The notes under the pieces were generated by a model. It had not been told where the DNA came from, made no database searches, and saw only the letters and a list, made by a program, of their open reading frames with translations. From contig JAAXUL010000176.1 in the NCBI GenBank assembly GCA_013336035.1, positions 1-11,188 of the forward strand: DNA of 11,188 nt, read 5' to 3'. Position numbers and translations under genes: made by a program. Below are positions 1 to 6,949 of the stretch, piece after piece (within the stretch, counting starts at the first letter, position 1; the number at the start of each line of letters is the position of its first letter). Source of the DNA: Chloroflexales bacterium (lineage in GTDB: Bacteria > Chloroflexota > Chloroflexia > Chloroflexales > Chloroflexaceae).

Positions 1-150
1 GCACTAACCCGTCAGCTGCTCCTGGCCGTGCCACGCCAACCTATGGCCGGCGTCGTTCTCGACCGCCGTCGAGGAGGAGCACAGGGAAACAAGGAATATC
101 CTGAGTAGTGTTGCACGAGCGCTGGAGCGCGATGCCTGTGCCTTGACCTC

Positions 151-234
151 GGCGGTACCGCCGGGCCTCGCCGCGATGATCCGTTTGTCATGGCGGCGGT
201 ACCGCCGGGCCTCGCCGCGATGATCCGTTTGTCA
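151..234. repeat. Tandem duplication, 40-nt unit with central palindrome
   Basis: Positions 151-190 and 195-234 are identical 40-nt copies, 44 nt apart. Each begins with the perfect 12-bp palindrome GGCGGTACCGCC (151-162 and 195-206). A duplicated palindrome is a typical layout for a dimeric DNA-binding protein site, but no ligand can be named. Confidence 0.85.
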
Positions 235-247
235 CGGCCGCGATCGG

Positions 248-364
248 CTGCGCACGCGTGGGAAGGGCGTCCTAATGCGCTATTTGCGTGTGCAACGTCG
301 CTGCGAGGCACCTTTCGACTGCGCACGCGTGGGGAGGGCGTCCCAATGCGCTATGTGCACGTGC
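248..364. repeat. Imperfect direct repeat pair, about 46 nt, 71 nt apart
   Basis: Positions 248-293 and 319-364 both start CTGCGCACGCGTGG and share the block AATGCGCTAT further on, with a few substitutions between copies. Both contain the ACGCGT palindrome. They follow directly after the 151-234 duplication, so this stretch has grown by repeated local duplication. Confidence 0.75.
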
Positions 365-390
365 TCCGCCACTGCTCGACACAATGATCC

Positions 391-444
391 GGTGGTAGTG
401 CATGGCAGTGCGTGGTAGTGCATGGTAGTGCGGGGACTACCACC
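391..444. repeat. Four tandem 10-mers flanked by an inverted repeat
   Basis: The decamer TGGTAGTGCA and one-base variants occur four times head to tail at 393-402, 403-412, 413-422 and 423-432. The block opens with GGTGGTAGT (391-399) and closes with its exact reverse complement ACTACCACC (436-444). The 10-bp period would place every copy on the same face of the helix, as in an iteron or operator cluster. The function is not shown by the sequence. Confidence 0.75.
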
Positions 445-727
445 GAGGCCAGGCCCTTGCGCCTGATGCCATGTGTCAACCATTTCTATGGCGTTGGCTC
501 ACCCCAACATATACCGCCGGAGTAGCCATTGCACCACCGCCGGCACATTCCTGCCGAGACATTATTTGAGCCATTCTAAAGCCATGTATTTTGGCTGTCG
601 AACACCGCTGGCACATGCCTGCCAGGCCCTCGCTGCAACACCAGGTATATCTGCTGTACGAGCAACAATCACTGACAATCCCTGTGCTTATCATGCGTTT
701 GAACGTGGCTGGCAGGAACTAGGGGTA

Positions 728-752
728 GGCAGTACCAAAGATTGCACTTAGC
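728..752 (+). repeat. 25-nt dispersed repeat, copy 1 (upstream of first paralogue)
   Basis: This motif contains AAAGATTGCACTTAGC and recurs at 3512-3536 with one substitution in 25 positions. Copy 1 lies 77 nt before the start of the first replication-relaxation-like gene. Copy 2 lies upstream of the small gene coupled to the third paralogue. The shared placement suggests a common control element, or the edge of a duplicated segment. A TTGCAC hexamer inside it could act as a -35 box, but no matching -10 box is visible. Confidence 0.6.
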
Positions 753-828
753 CGGCGGCTCAGCCGGGGTCTGGGCGCGTATGCTGACAGGCGAGCGTTG
801 AACCGCCCGGGCATAAAGGCCACTGATT

Positions 829-1839
829 GTGCTACGAACGACAACCCCCTGGCAGCGCACGCGCGCCCGCCTGACTCTGCCCAAGCACCGCATCGCCGCC
901 GTCCTCCAGCTCGTCGGGCGCCTGGAGTTTGTGCCGGGGGCCCTGCTCCGCGAGGCCGCCTTCCCAGATCTCCCCCGCTCGACGGCCGCCCTTCACCTGC
1001 AGCGCCTGCACGCCGAGCGGCTGCTCTGGAGCGCCCCGGTGCCGGCTTCTCGCGTGACCGTCGCCCAGGTGGGCCGTGGCGGCGCGATGCCTCCCAGGCC
1101 GCCCCACCTGTACGGCATCACCGAGGAGGGGCGCCAGTGGTTAGCGGAGCACGGGGCAGACGGCCCCACCGCGATGGCCCGCTTCTCGGTGCGCGACTGG
1201 AAGGAGCCCAACGTCCGCGCCGCGCAGCTCGCCCACGACCTGATGGTGACGACCTGGTGCGCCTCGGCACTGCTCGGCGCCGCCCGCAGCCCCTGGCTCA
1301 CCCGCGCGCGATGTGAGGTTGAGTATGTGAGCCTCGTCGATGAGCGGGGCCAGGCGGTGCAGCGCTTCGACGCGCTGGTTGTGCTGACGTTTGCCCCTGG
1401 CCGCCAGCACCGCGGGCGCCAGGCCTGGGAGATCCCCTGGGCGGAGGGCTGGGAGCGTGAAGGCCCGAACGAGCGCACGATCCGCATCGCTGTCGAGGCC
1501 GACCGCGGCACCGAGAAGCTGGTGATCTTGCTTGGCAAAGCGGTGGCGTACCGCAACCTGACGCTTCTCGGCCACTACGATGCCACGCTCGGCGGCCCGG
1601 TGACCCCGGTGATCGTCTGCACGGCTGGCCGGCGCGCCGCGCAGATCGGACGCGAGTGGATTCACGCCTGGCCTGATGGACGTGGTCTTGTCAGCACCAC
1701 CAGGGCCGCTGAAGATCCGGTGCTTGGCGCTCTCTGGGGCTGCTACTACACCATGACCGAGCGCCCGGCTCGCGAAGTGACCCTGCTCGGCGAGCTCGGC
1801 ATCGATCGCGCCAGCTGGGAGGCAAGTCTCGTGCGCTAA
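829..1839 (+). CDS. Replication-relaxation-like protein, paralogue 1
   Basis: A 336-residue protein whose proposed GTG start has an AAAGG about 9 nt upstream. Residues 17-70 look like a winged helix (RIAAVLQLVGRLEFV, then an amphipathic helix ending HAERLLW). An HLYGITEEGRQWL segment follows at 93-105, the position of the wing and start of the next helix in this family. The C-terminal half has AHDLMVTTWCASAL (135-148), RFDALVVL (179-186), the diagnostic EADRGTEKL (223-231) and ALWGCYY (301-307). The E-x-D-R-G-T-E motif is typical of plasmid replication-relaxation proteins, a DNA-associated family with poorly known biochemistry. It shares WCAS, W-E/D-x-P-W and ALWG motifs with two paralogues downstream and is the most diverged of the three. 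It is likely cytoplasmic, with no signal peptide or membrane segment. The family call is by motif recognition, not by search. Confidence 0.72.
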   Translation: MLRTTTPWQRTRARLTLPKHRIAAVLQLVGRLEFVPGALLREAAFPDLPRSTAALHLQRLHAERLLWSAPVPASRVTVAQVGRGGAMPPRPPHLYGITEEGRQWLAEHGADGPTAMARFSVRDWKEPNVRAAQLAHDLMVTTWCASALLGAARSPWLTRARCEVEYVSLVDERGQAVQRFDALVVLTFAPGRQHRGRQAWEIPWAEGWEREGPNERTIRIAVEADRGTEKLVILLGKAVAYRNLTLLGHYDATLGGPVTPVIVCTAGRRAAQIGREWIHAWPDGRGLVSTTRAAEDPVLGALWGCYYTMTERPAREVTLLGELGIDRASWEASLVR

Positions 1840-1964
1840 GCACGCATACATAAAGCATCAGGACGCGATATCTGCGCGTGCACATCATCGAGGCATTCGC
1901 GGCCGCGCTGGCACGTGAAGATACAGCATCAGGGTGCCGTAGGTGCGTGTGCTGAACGATCGTT
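1840..1964. other. Intergenic gap between paralogues 1 and 2
   Basis: No gene, strong promoter or terminator hairpin is visible in these 125 nt. The word GCATCAGG appears twice (around 1856 and 1926). The two paralogues could be co-transcribed, but the gap is too long to call a tight operon. Confidence 0.4.
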
Positions 1965-2993
1965 ATGAGGCCAGCAATGACATTTCCCCCATCCATCCCA
2001 TTCCCAGCTCTGGCCAGCGCCCGTGAGATCGCTATCCTACGCCTTGTTGGCCGCCTGGGCGTCGCTGAGACTCCCTGGATCGGCCGGCTGCTGTTCCGCG
2101 ATGTCTCTCTACGCTCCATGCAGGCGATGTTGACCTCTCTGGTCGACCAGCACCTGCTCTGGCGCATGGAGGGGCGTCGGCAGCTTGTGGCAACAAAGAC
2201 GCCAGGGAAGACGATTCCCAGGAAGGGCCCCTATCTCTACGGCCTGACGGCCGACGCCCGAGCATTGCTCGGCGAGCTGGGGGCGGAGCCGCGTGACGGC
2301 ACACTCCAGCGTCTCATCGCCCGCGACCGGCGCGCCCCGCTGCCCACGCTGAGCAGCCTCGACGATGATCTGGCGAGGAGCGCCTGGTGCGCCTCCGTGC
2401 TTGACCACGCGCGCCGGACGCCGATGCTGGCCGGCGTAAACCTGCAGGCGGGCTGCCAGATCTGGAATAACGCTGACGAGCTGGTGCAGACGATCGGGGC
2501 CGTGCTGATCCTGGCCTTCAACCCCAAAGGGCAGCAGGTCACCCGACCTGCCTGGGAGCTACCCTGGCTGAGCGGCGAGGCGCTTGACCCATCGTGGAGA
2601 CTCGTGCGCTTCGCTTTGGAGGCGGACACCGGCGTGGCGAACAGCGCGACAATCATGATGCAGGCGCAGACGTATAGCCGGCTTAGTCAGAACAAGACCT
2701 ACCAGAAGCTGTTCGGCGGGCCGATCAAACCGGTGGTGCTCACTCCCCCCGGAGATCGGATCAACACGGTCGCACAGCGTTGGCAGGAGGCCTGGCCTGC
2801 TACCCCAGCCATGTTTACCTCGGTCGACTCAGCACTGCATCCCGACTACGGAGCGCTGTGGGGGAGCTATGCGAAGCTTGTACAAGGCGGGCCCTGTCGC
2901 GCAATTCCCCTTGAGGGCCTCGTTTCAACTGTTGAGAAATGGGCGAAACTGGTGGCGAAGTGGCCATATGCGGGCGGCTGGGCCGGTGCGTAG
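1965..2993 (+). CDS. Replication-relaxation-like protein, paralogue 2
   Basis: A 342-residue protein. Two in-frame ATGs (1965 and 1977) are possible and neither has a clear Shine-Dalgarno sequence; the first is used here. Residues 18-75 form the predicted winged helix (REIAILRLVGRLGV, then SLVDQHLLWRMEG). PYLYGLTADARALL (89-102) is the helix after the wing. The linker has DRRAPLPTLSSLDDDL. The C-terminal domain holds WCASVLDHARR (141-151), AWELPW (196-201), ALEADTG (217-223) and ALWGSYAKL (297-305). The E-x-D-x-G core is kept, but the R-G-T-E continuation of paralogue 1 has become T-G-V-A, so any metal- or nucleic-acid-binding role may differ. It is clearly closer to paralogue 3 than to paralogue 1. 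Its stop codon falls inside the GCTTCGCTACGG repeat cluster. Confidence 0.72.
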   Translation: MRPAMTFPPSIPFPALASAREIAILRLVGRLGVAETPWIGRLLFRDVSLRSMQAMLTSLVDQHLLWRMEGRRQLVATKTPGKTIPRKGPYLYGLTADARALLGELGAEPRDGTLQRLIARDRRAPLPTLSSLDDDLARSAWCASVLDHARRTPMLAGVNLQAGCQIWNNADELVQTIGAVLILAFNPKGQQVTRPAWELPWLSGEALDPSWRLVRFALEADTGVANSATIMMQAQTYSRLSQNKTYQKLFGGPIKPVVLTPPGDRINTVAQRWQEAWPATPAMFTSVDSALHPDYGALWGSYAKLVQGGPCRAIPLEGLVSTVEKWAKLVAKWPYAGGWAGA

Positions 2994-3067
2994 CGGCTTC
3001 GCTACGAGCTTCGCTACGGGCTTCGCCATCAGTGCGCTACGGGCTTCGTTACGGGCTTCGCTACGGC
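2989..3067. repeat. Short tandem repeats of GCTTCGCTACGG
   Basis: Twelve-mers GCTTCGCTACGG or close variants start at 2996, 3008, 3020, 3043 and 3055. The first forms a hairpin with the preceding bases (GTAGCG, loop GCTT, CGCTAC at 2990-3005). The cluster starts at the stop codon of paralogue 2. The word GCTTCGCTA also occurs inside the 31-nt element found in three tRNA T-loops (9508, 9609, 10213), which suggests that related small repeats move around this replicon. It has no T-tract, so it is not a typical terminator. Confidence 0.75.
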
Positions 3068-3142
3068 GTCTCCCGGACGCGTTTCGGGTACGCTCAGGTT
3101 GGAAAGCTTGGGGGACGCTGCCGCTCGGGAAGCGCCCACAGT

Positions 3143-3475
3143 CCGCCGACTTCTTCTCTCCTATGCGCTGACAGGAGCATGGGCAGTCAGGCGATCGGTC
3201 GTGCGGCGCGAGTTCGGGAATCAGTGCCTTTGCGCCGGCACCACGCGGCAGCAGGCGATCCTTGGGCCCCTGTGAATCAGTGCTGGGCACACTGTGGTGC
3301 CGTGCGATCTTCGCGCACGCCGCGACGCTGAGCCCTGCCTTCAGCGTGGGCACTGCCGCCTCACGCCGGCGGCAGGGGAGGCGCACGAGCCTCGTGGGGA
3401 CGAGGGCGGCGGCCGGTGCCAGATCTCCCCGCTGGGGGCAGGTCGGCGGCCAGTAGGGGCAACCTTGCACCTACT
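3143..3475. repeat. Conserved noncoding block, copy A
   Basis: This block is homologous over its whole length to 5300-5636, most strongly in the last 200 nt. Each copy lies downstream of a replication-relaxation paralogue (2 and 3). Conserved hairpins include CTGCCGCC/GGCGGCAG around a 7-nt loop (about 3352-3374), CACGAG/CTCGTG near 3382-3394, CCCC-GCT-GGGG at 3427-3437, and the palindrome at 3452-3475. The reading frames here do not align between the copies, so I read it as structured noncoding or protein-binding DNA. The ancestral duplication probably included gene plus block. Confidence 0.7.
3452..3475. repeat. 24-bp palindrome, copy 1
   Basis: AGTAGGGGCAA, two bases, then TTGCACCTACT: an 11-bp inverted repeat with one mismatch. 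Nearly the same palindrome is at 5613-5636. A variant lies at 5908-5931 and a degenerate form at 5691-5714. Copies 1, 2 and the degenerate one share a CCC-GCT-GGG-type hairpin and an AGGT(C/T)GGCG spacer just before the palindrome. Confidence 0.8.
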
Positions 3476-3511
3476 CCTACCTATGTTCCCTCAGCCATGG
3501 GCTATACGGTG

Positions 3512-3536
3512 GGCAGTACTAAAGATTGCACTTAGC
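3512..3536 (+). repeat. 25-nt dispersed repeat, copy 2
   Basis: Matches 728-752 at 24 of 25 positions. It lies 154 nt before the small gene that is coupled to paralogue 3, mirroring the position of copy 1 before paralogue 1. Confidence 0.6.
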
Positions 3537-3689
3537 TCGCGGCACATGCGCCCGTCTCTGACGTATCGTTGGCCCAGTGCTGTCCAACCTGCGCGCAGGA
3601 ATCGCGGTGGACGTCGCACGCTGTGGCTGAATCGGTGTACGCCGTACCGCATGACAACGCGGTAGGCGCAGTACCCAGACGAGGGCGTT

Positions 3690-4070
3690 ATGAACGATGG
3701 AGATGGGCAGGTGACCGGGGCTGGCGCTGGTGTCGTTCGGGTTGGTGTGACGGAGTGGGTGAGTGGTGAGCAGTGGATAGACGTGACGTATGAGCTTGAC
3801 GTGGGTAAGCTCGCCTCGCCAGAGCATGTCGCTGCCCAACGCGCGCACATGCGGCACATAGCGGCACTGGCGATTGAGAGTATTCAGGGCGTGCTTGCTC
3901 GACGATCATCGCAGTCTCGATACGCGGATGATGGCGGGCCTGTGACTCAGTGTGAGCCGTCTACCAGTGCTGCGCCGTTCGCTGGGAAGACTCATGGAGA
4001 GCGTTCCACGCGCGTCATGCAGAGGAGGTTGGGAACAAGGACACGGGTGCAGCGGCGGAGGGCACGGTGA
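3690..4070 (+). CDS. Small protein of unknown function coupled to paralogue 3
   Basis: A 126-residue protein with a GAGGG four bases before the ATG. Residues 22-75 look like a genuine folded segment: VTEWVSGEQWIDVTYELDVG, then a helix-rich stretch (SPEHVAAQRAHMRHIAALAI). The rest is low-complexity, polar and arginine-rich (GTRTRVQRRRAR at the end), which may be disordered or nucleic-acid binding. Its TGA overlaps the ATG of the next gene (TGATG at 4068-4072), a classic translational-coupling arrangement, so the two products are probably made in linked amounts and may act together. I do not recognise the family. No equivalent gene precedes paralogues 1 or 2. Confidence 0.6.
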   Translation: MNDGDGQVTGAGAGVVRVGVTEWVSGEQWIDVTYELDVGKLASPEHVAAQRAHMRHIAALAIESIQGVLARRSSQSRYADDGGPVTQCEPSTSAAPFAGKTHGERSTRVMQRRLGTRTRVQRRRAR

Positions 4071-5143
4071 TGGAAGAGCTTCGTTTTGTGGCTCCTGAGC
4101 TCGTCAGCGGCCGAGAGGTCATGGTGCTGCGGCTCCTCGGGCGTCTGGGGATGGTCTCGTCGAAGGCGCTGTTCCGGCTGCTCTTCTTCGAGCCCCAGGG
4201 GTCGACCATCGCCGCCCAGGAGCGGCTGATGTACCGCACGCTGCGCGGCCTCCGGGAGCGGCACCTAATCTGGCGGCTGGAGGGGCCGCGGGAGGTCGTT
4301 GAGAGCACCAAGACGCCGGGGCGCCGCACCGGGAAACAGGGTGAGTTTCTGTATGGCCTGACCCACGACGGCCGTGAGCTGCTGGCCGACCTGCGAGCTG
4401 ACCCATCTGACGTGCTTGAGCGGCTCATCTCACGCGACCGGCGGGCGCCCTCGCCGAGCTCCAGCAGCATGCTGATCGACCGGGCGATCAGCACCTGGTG
4501 CGCGTCCGTGATCGACCACGCGCGGCGCACGTACCTCCTGGCCGGGCTGACGGCCCAGGCGCGCTATGTTGTGCCGGACGAGGAGGAGGAGCGTTCGCAG
4601 ACACTTGGGGCCGTCCTGACGCTCCTGTTCGACCCAAAGGGTAAACCGACGGATCGGCCGGTCTGGGATCTTCCCTGGCACAACGGCGAGGGAAGTGACC
4701 CAACCTGGCGCATTGTGCGTTTCGCCGTCGAAGTTGATACTGGCCTGGGGTTCTGGCAAGCGCTTCTAGAGACGGCCAACACCTACGGTCGGCTGACGCT
4801 GGGGAACGTGTACGACGACTATCTCGGCGGCGCCCCTCGGCCGGTCGTCATCGTGCTGCACCCTAGCCGGGCGGATAAGGTGGGGCTGGCGTGGCACAAG
4901 GCCTGGCCAGGAACGCCAGCGGTGATGACGTCGGCGCGACAAGCAATCCACGACCAACACGGGGCGCTGTGGGGCCGCTATGTCACGCTCAAGGATAACC
5001 CAGCACAGCTGGCGAATCTCCTGGACGGCCTGGTGACCTCGATCGATGCGTGGGAAAAGCTGGTTGTGGGTTGGGGGTCGCACAACGCATCGACGAACAC
5101 TGCGGGCGGCGCTCAGCCTCGCCAACCGGGCGGTGCGAGGTGA
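4070..5143 (+). CDS. Replication-relaxation-like protein, paralogue 3
   Basis: A 357-residue protein from the ATG at 4070, preferred because GGAGGG (4057-4062) lies 7 nt upstream. A GTG three bases earlier is possible. The layout matches paralogue 2: winged helix at about residues 14-75 (REVMVLRLLGRLGMV, then LRERHLIWRLEG), EFLYGLTHDGRELL, linker with SRDRRAPSPSSSS, then WCASVIDHARR, VWDLPW, AVEVDTG and ALWGRYVTL. The shared basic segment TKTPG-(R/K) after the winged helix is specific to paralogues 2 and 3. The terminal 20 residues are polar and probably disordered. It is coupled to the small gene upstream and followed by noncoding block B. Confidence 0.72.
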   Translation: MEELRFVAPELVSGREVMVLRLLGRLGMVSSKALFRLLFFEPQGSTIAAQERLMYRTLRGLRERHLIWRLEGPREVVESTKTPGRRTGKQGEFLYGLTHDGRELLADLRADPSDVLERLISRDRRAPSPSSSSMLIDRAISTWCASVIDHARRTYLLAGLTAQARYVVPDEEEERSQTLGAVLTLLFDPKGKPTDRPVWDLPWHNGEGSDPTWRIVRFAVEVDTGLGFWQALLETANTYGRLTLGNVYDDYLGGAPRPVVIVLHPSRADKVGLAWHKAWPGTPAVMTSARQAIHDQHGALWGRYVTLKDNPAQLANLLDGLVTSIDAWEKLVVGWGSHNASTNTAGGAQPRQPGGAR

Positions 5144-5299
5144 GCTCTGGTTGGAGCGGTCACGTGCAGCGCTCGTCGGGGCGCTGCTTCGTCTCTCGTG
5201 CAGGCTCTGGTGTGAGGCCTCGTTCTGCTGTCCTGGGGTTCTGCCCGGCGTGCGGTTGGACAGGTTCCCTGGTTCAAGGCGCATCAGAGCGCCCGGTGG

Positions 5300-5636
5300 C
5301 CGCCGACTTCTTCTCCTGTCGTGGGCCGACAGGAGAATGGGGAGCCAGGCGATCGGTCGTGCTGCGCGGGTCCGTGAATCAGTGACCCCCGCCCCGGCCC
5401 CGCGCGGCGCCCTGCTATCAGCGCGGTCGCACTGAGCCAGCGCTGCGTGCGCCGCAGGGCGGTGCGATCATCGCGCGCACATCGCGACGCTGGGAGCCGC
5501 GCCAGCGCGGGCGCTGCCACCTCACACCGGCGGCAGGGGAGGCGCACGAGTCTCGTGACGACGGGGGCGGCGGCCGGTGCCAGATCTCCCAGCGGGGGTA
5601 GGTCGGCGTGCCAGTAGGGGCAAGCTTGCACCTACT
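5300..5636. repeat. Conserved noncoding block, copy B
   Basis: Homologue of 3143-3475. It contains a perfect 11-bp inverted repeat with a 5-nt loop (TTCTCCTGTCG 5311-5321 and CGACAGGAGAA 5327-5337), weaker in copy A. The CACGAG/CTCGTG hairpin, the CTGCC/GGCAG hairpin, the CCC-AGC-GGG hairpin (5588-5596) and the terminal palindrome are all retained despite many substitutions between copies, which argues for selection on structure or binding sites. Confidence 0.7.
5613..5636. repeat. 24-bp palindrome, copy 2
   Basis: Same arms as the copy at 3452-3475; only one of the two central bases differs (GC instead of CC). Confidence 0.8.
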
Positions 5637-5667
5637 CGGGTAGGTCGATGGCCGGCACCTGGTATTT

Positions 5668-5714
5668 CCCGCTGGGGCAGGTTGGCGGCCAGTCGGTGCA
5701 AGCGTGCGCCCACT
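5668..5714. repeat. Degenerate unit: CCC-GCT-GGG hairpin plus weak palindrome
   Basis: Repeats the layout at 3427-3475 and 5588-5636: small hairpin (5668-5676), a GGTTGGCGGCC spacer, then a diverged 24-nt palindrome (5691-5714). It follows directly on block B, giving an iteron-like spacing of about 80 nt. Confidence 0.6.
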
Positions 5715-5907
5715 GAACGTGTATGGCGACGGGAACGTTTGAGGCAGCGCTCGGCTGCACCCTGTAGGCCGGCAGATGCCTGAGGCGTGGGCCACTGATA
5801 CGCGCGGCGGCTGTGCACACAGCAGCCCATAGTAGCCGTTGTAGGCGGCACCGCAGTGGGGCGCAGGCCCAGCTTCTCACCCGCTCAGAAGGGGCACATC
5901 GGCAGCA

Positions 5908-5931
5908 AGTAGGGGCACGGTTGCCCCTATT
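5908..5931. repeat. 24-bp palindrome, variant copy
   Basis: AGTAGGGGCA, four bases, then TGCCCCTATT: arms match at 9 of 10 positions. It lacks the upstream small hairpin seen before the other copies. Confidence 0.65.
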
Positions 5932-5975
5932 GGCGCGTGCTTCGGCGGAAACGGGCGTTTTCGCGATACAACTCG

Positions 5976-6015
5976 TACTACGGCAAAACTGTTATAAAGT
6001 ATTACGGTAAAACTG
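5976..6015 (+). repeat. A+T-rich 16-nt direct repeat pair, 24-nt period
   Basis: TACTACGGCAAAACTG (5976-5991) and TATTACGGTAAAACTG (6000-6015) differ at two positions and are separated by TTATAAAG. This is the most A+T-rich stretch between genes in the window. The layout fits a binding site for an initiator or recombinase, or a promoter region, but none can be assigned. Confidence 0.6.
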
Positions 6016-6173
6016 CAATATCAAACGGGAAGAATGTTTCACCACGCCTGTGAAGCCGTGACGAACCGGCGATAACGTTTCCGCCGACGCGTAGCGTCAT
6101 CGTCACGTGAGGAGGGAGAAGCGACAACAGGCAGGCAAACGGTGGGGGAATATGAAGAGGGAGCCGAGGGGGA

Positions 6174-6863
6174 TCAGGTCCGGGCGGGGATCACAATGCG
6201 CCAGCGATGCACGGTGAGGATGTCGTCGAGGAGGAAGGGCCGGGAGGGGGAGGAGAGGAAGGGGGAGAGGAAGCGGTGGAGCCGGAGCAGGGTGGGGAGG
6301 GAGCCGTCACTGACGCCGCGCTGGATGCGGTCCAGCACCGTGAAAATCGTTCTCGCGTTCGCCGGGTTGCCCTCGGATTCAGCTAAGCGAGCGGCCAGGT
6401 CGCGCAAGGTCCAGGGGGTGCGGGTCGTGATCGAGAGCCGGTCGAGGAGGTGATGGAGGTTCCAACAGAAGGGCGTGGGCGCGGGGGCGGTGGGGAGATC
6501 GGCGGGAGTACAGGGCTCTGGGCGACTGCGGCGGGGCTGGTGGTCGGCGAAGATGGTGTGCAGGGGCATCGGCCGTCGCTCGTACCACTCCAGTGTACCC
6601 AGCAGCCCGCCGGCGACGCGGGCGAAGGTCGGGACCATCCAGGCTTTCTGCCCTTGCTCCAGGCGCGAGTACTGGGCGAAGTCGAGGTTGGCGGCGGCGG
6701 CCACGGCGCGCAGCGAGGCTCTGGGTATGTACGGCTCCAGTTTGACGCGCAGCTCGCGCATCGTGCCGTCCGTATCGACCCAACCGCCCGCCCAGAGGCC
6801 CTCGCCCTCGTGGGCTGCCGGCGCATACCGCTCGCGCTCAACCACCAGATTGCCAGTACTCAT
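6174..6863 (-). CDS. XRE-family helix-turn-helix regulator, possibly with two HTH domains
   Basis: A 229-residue protein from the ATG at 6863, chosen because a GGGAG lies four bases upstream on the minus strand. The frame stays open to 6986, with alternatives at 6893 and 6986. Residues about 35-92 form a Cro/C1-type HTH, with RAVAAAANLDFAQYSRLEQG (52-71) as the helix-turn-helix core. Residues about 134-202 resemble a second, weaker copy (NLHHLLDRLSI, WTLRDLAARLAESEG, then ILDRIQRG-like VLDRIQRGVSDGSLPTLLRL). The linker is proline-rich. It is the only minus-strand gene and faces away from the tRNA array, so the intergenic region could let it control itself and the array. No effector domain is visible. 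Confidence 0.75.
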   Translation of the reverse strand: MSTGNLVVERERYAPAAHEGEGLWAGGWVDTDGTMRELRVKLEPYIPRASLRAVAAAANLDFAQYSRLEQGQKAWMVPTFARVAGGLLGTLEWYERRPMPLHTIFADHQPRRSRPEPCTPADLPTAPAPTPFCWNLHHLLDRLSITTRTPWTLRDLAARLAESEGNPANARTIFTVLDRIQRGVSDGSLPTLLRLHRFLSPFLSSPSRPFLLDDILTVHRWRIVIPART

Positions 6864-6900
6864 ACCGCTCCCGCCTCGCTGTTGTGTAGTCATTGCCGCC

Positions 6901-6906
6901 AGTATA
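6901..6906 (-). promoter_or_regulatory. Candidate -10 box for the XRE gene
   Basis: Read on the minus strand this is TATACT, one base from consensus. It would put the start of transcription near 6893, giving a leader of about 30 nt before the chosen ATG at 6863. The -35 position holds only a weak match. Confidence 0.45.
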
Positions 6907-6949
6907 CCACGCCAACGTCTCATGAAACCGGCCCTTAGTCCGATAAAGT

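Larger units (their letters stand above)
1..828. other. Repeat-rich leader region without a convincing gene
   Basis: No reading frame here has believable composition, a ribosome binding site and a domain together. The longest candidate (473-751, 92 codons) has no recognisable motif and no good Shine-Dalgarno sequence. The region holds a 40-nt tandem duplication, a second imperfect duplication, a 10-mer tandem array and a 25-nt motif that recurs at 3512. Around 480-720 the base composition is less GC-rich than its surroundings, so it may be eroded coding DNA, but I cannot identify any parent gene. The arrangement would suit an origin, partition or control region, which is inference only. Confidence 0.5.
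5144..6173. other. Long noncoding repeat region between paralogue 3 and the regulator
   Basis: No frame here has convincing protein character; several open frames exist only because stop codons are rare in GC-rich DNA. The region contains noncoding block B (5300-5636), a further degenerate unit (5668-5714), a variant palindrome (5908-5931), and an A+T-rich direct repeat (5976-6015) unlike its surroundings. Confidence 0.6.

Noticed and set aside
473..751. Possible 92-codon gene
   Set aside because: No Shine-Dalgarno sequence, no recognisable motif, and its 3' end overlaps the 25-nt dispersed repeat.
1141..1851. 236-codon minus-strand frame opposite paralogue 1
   Set aside because: Shadow frame of GC-rich coding DNA; the plus-strand frame has the conserved family motifs.
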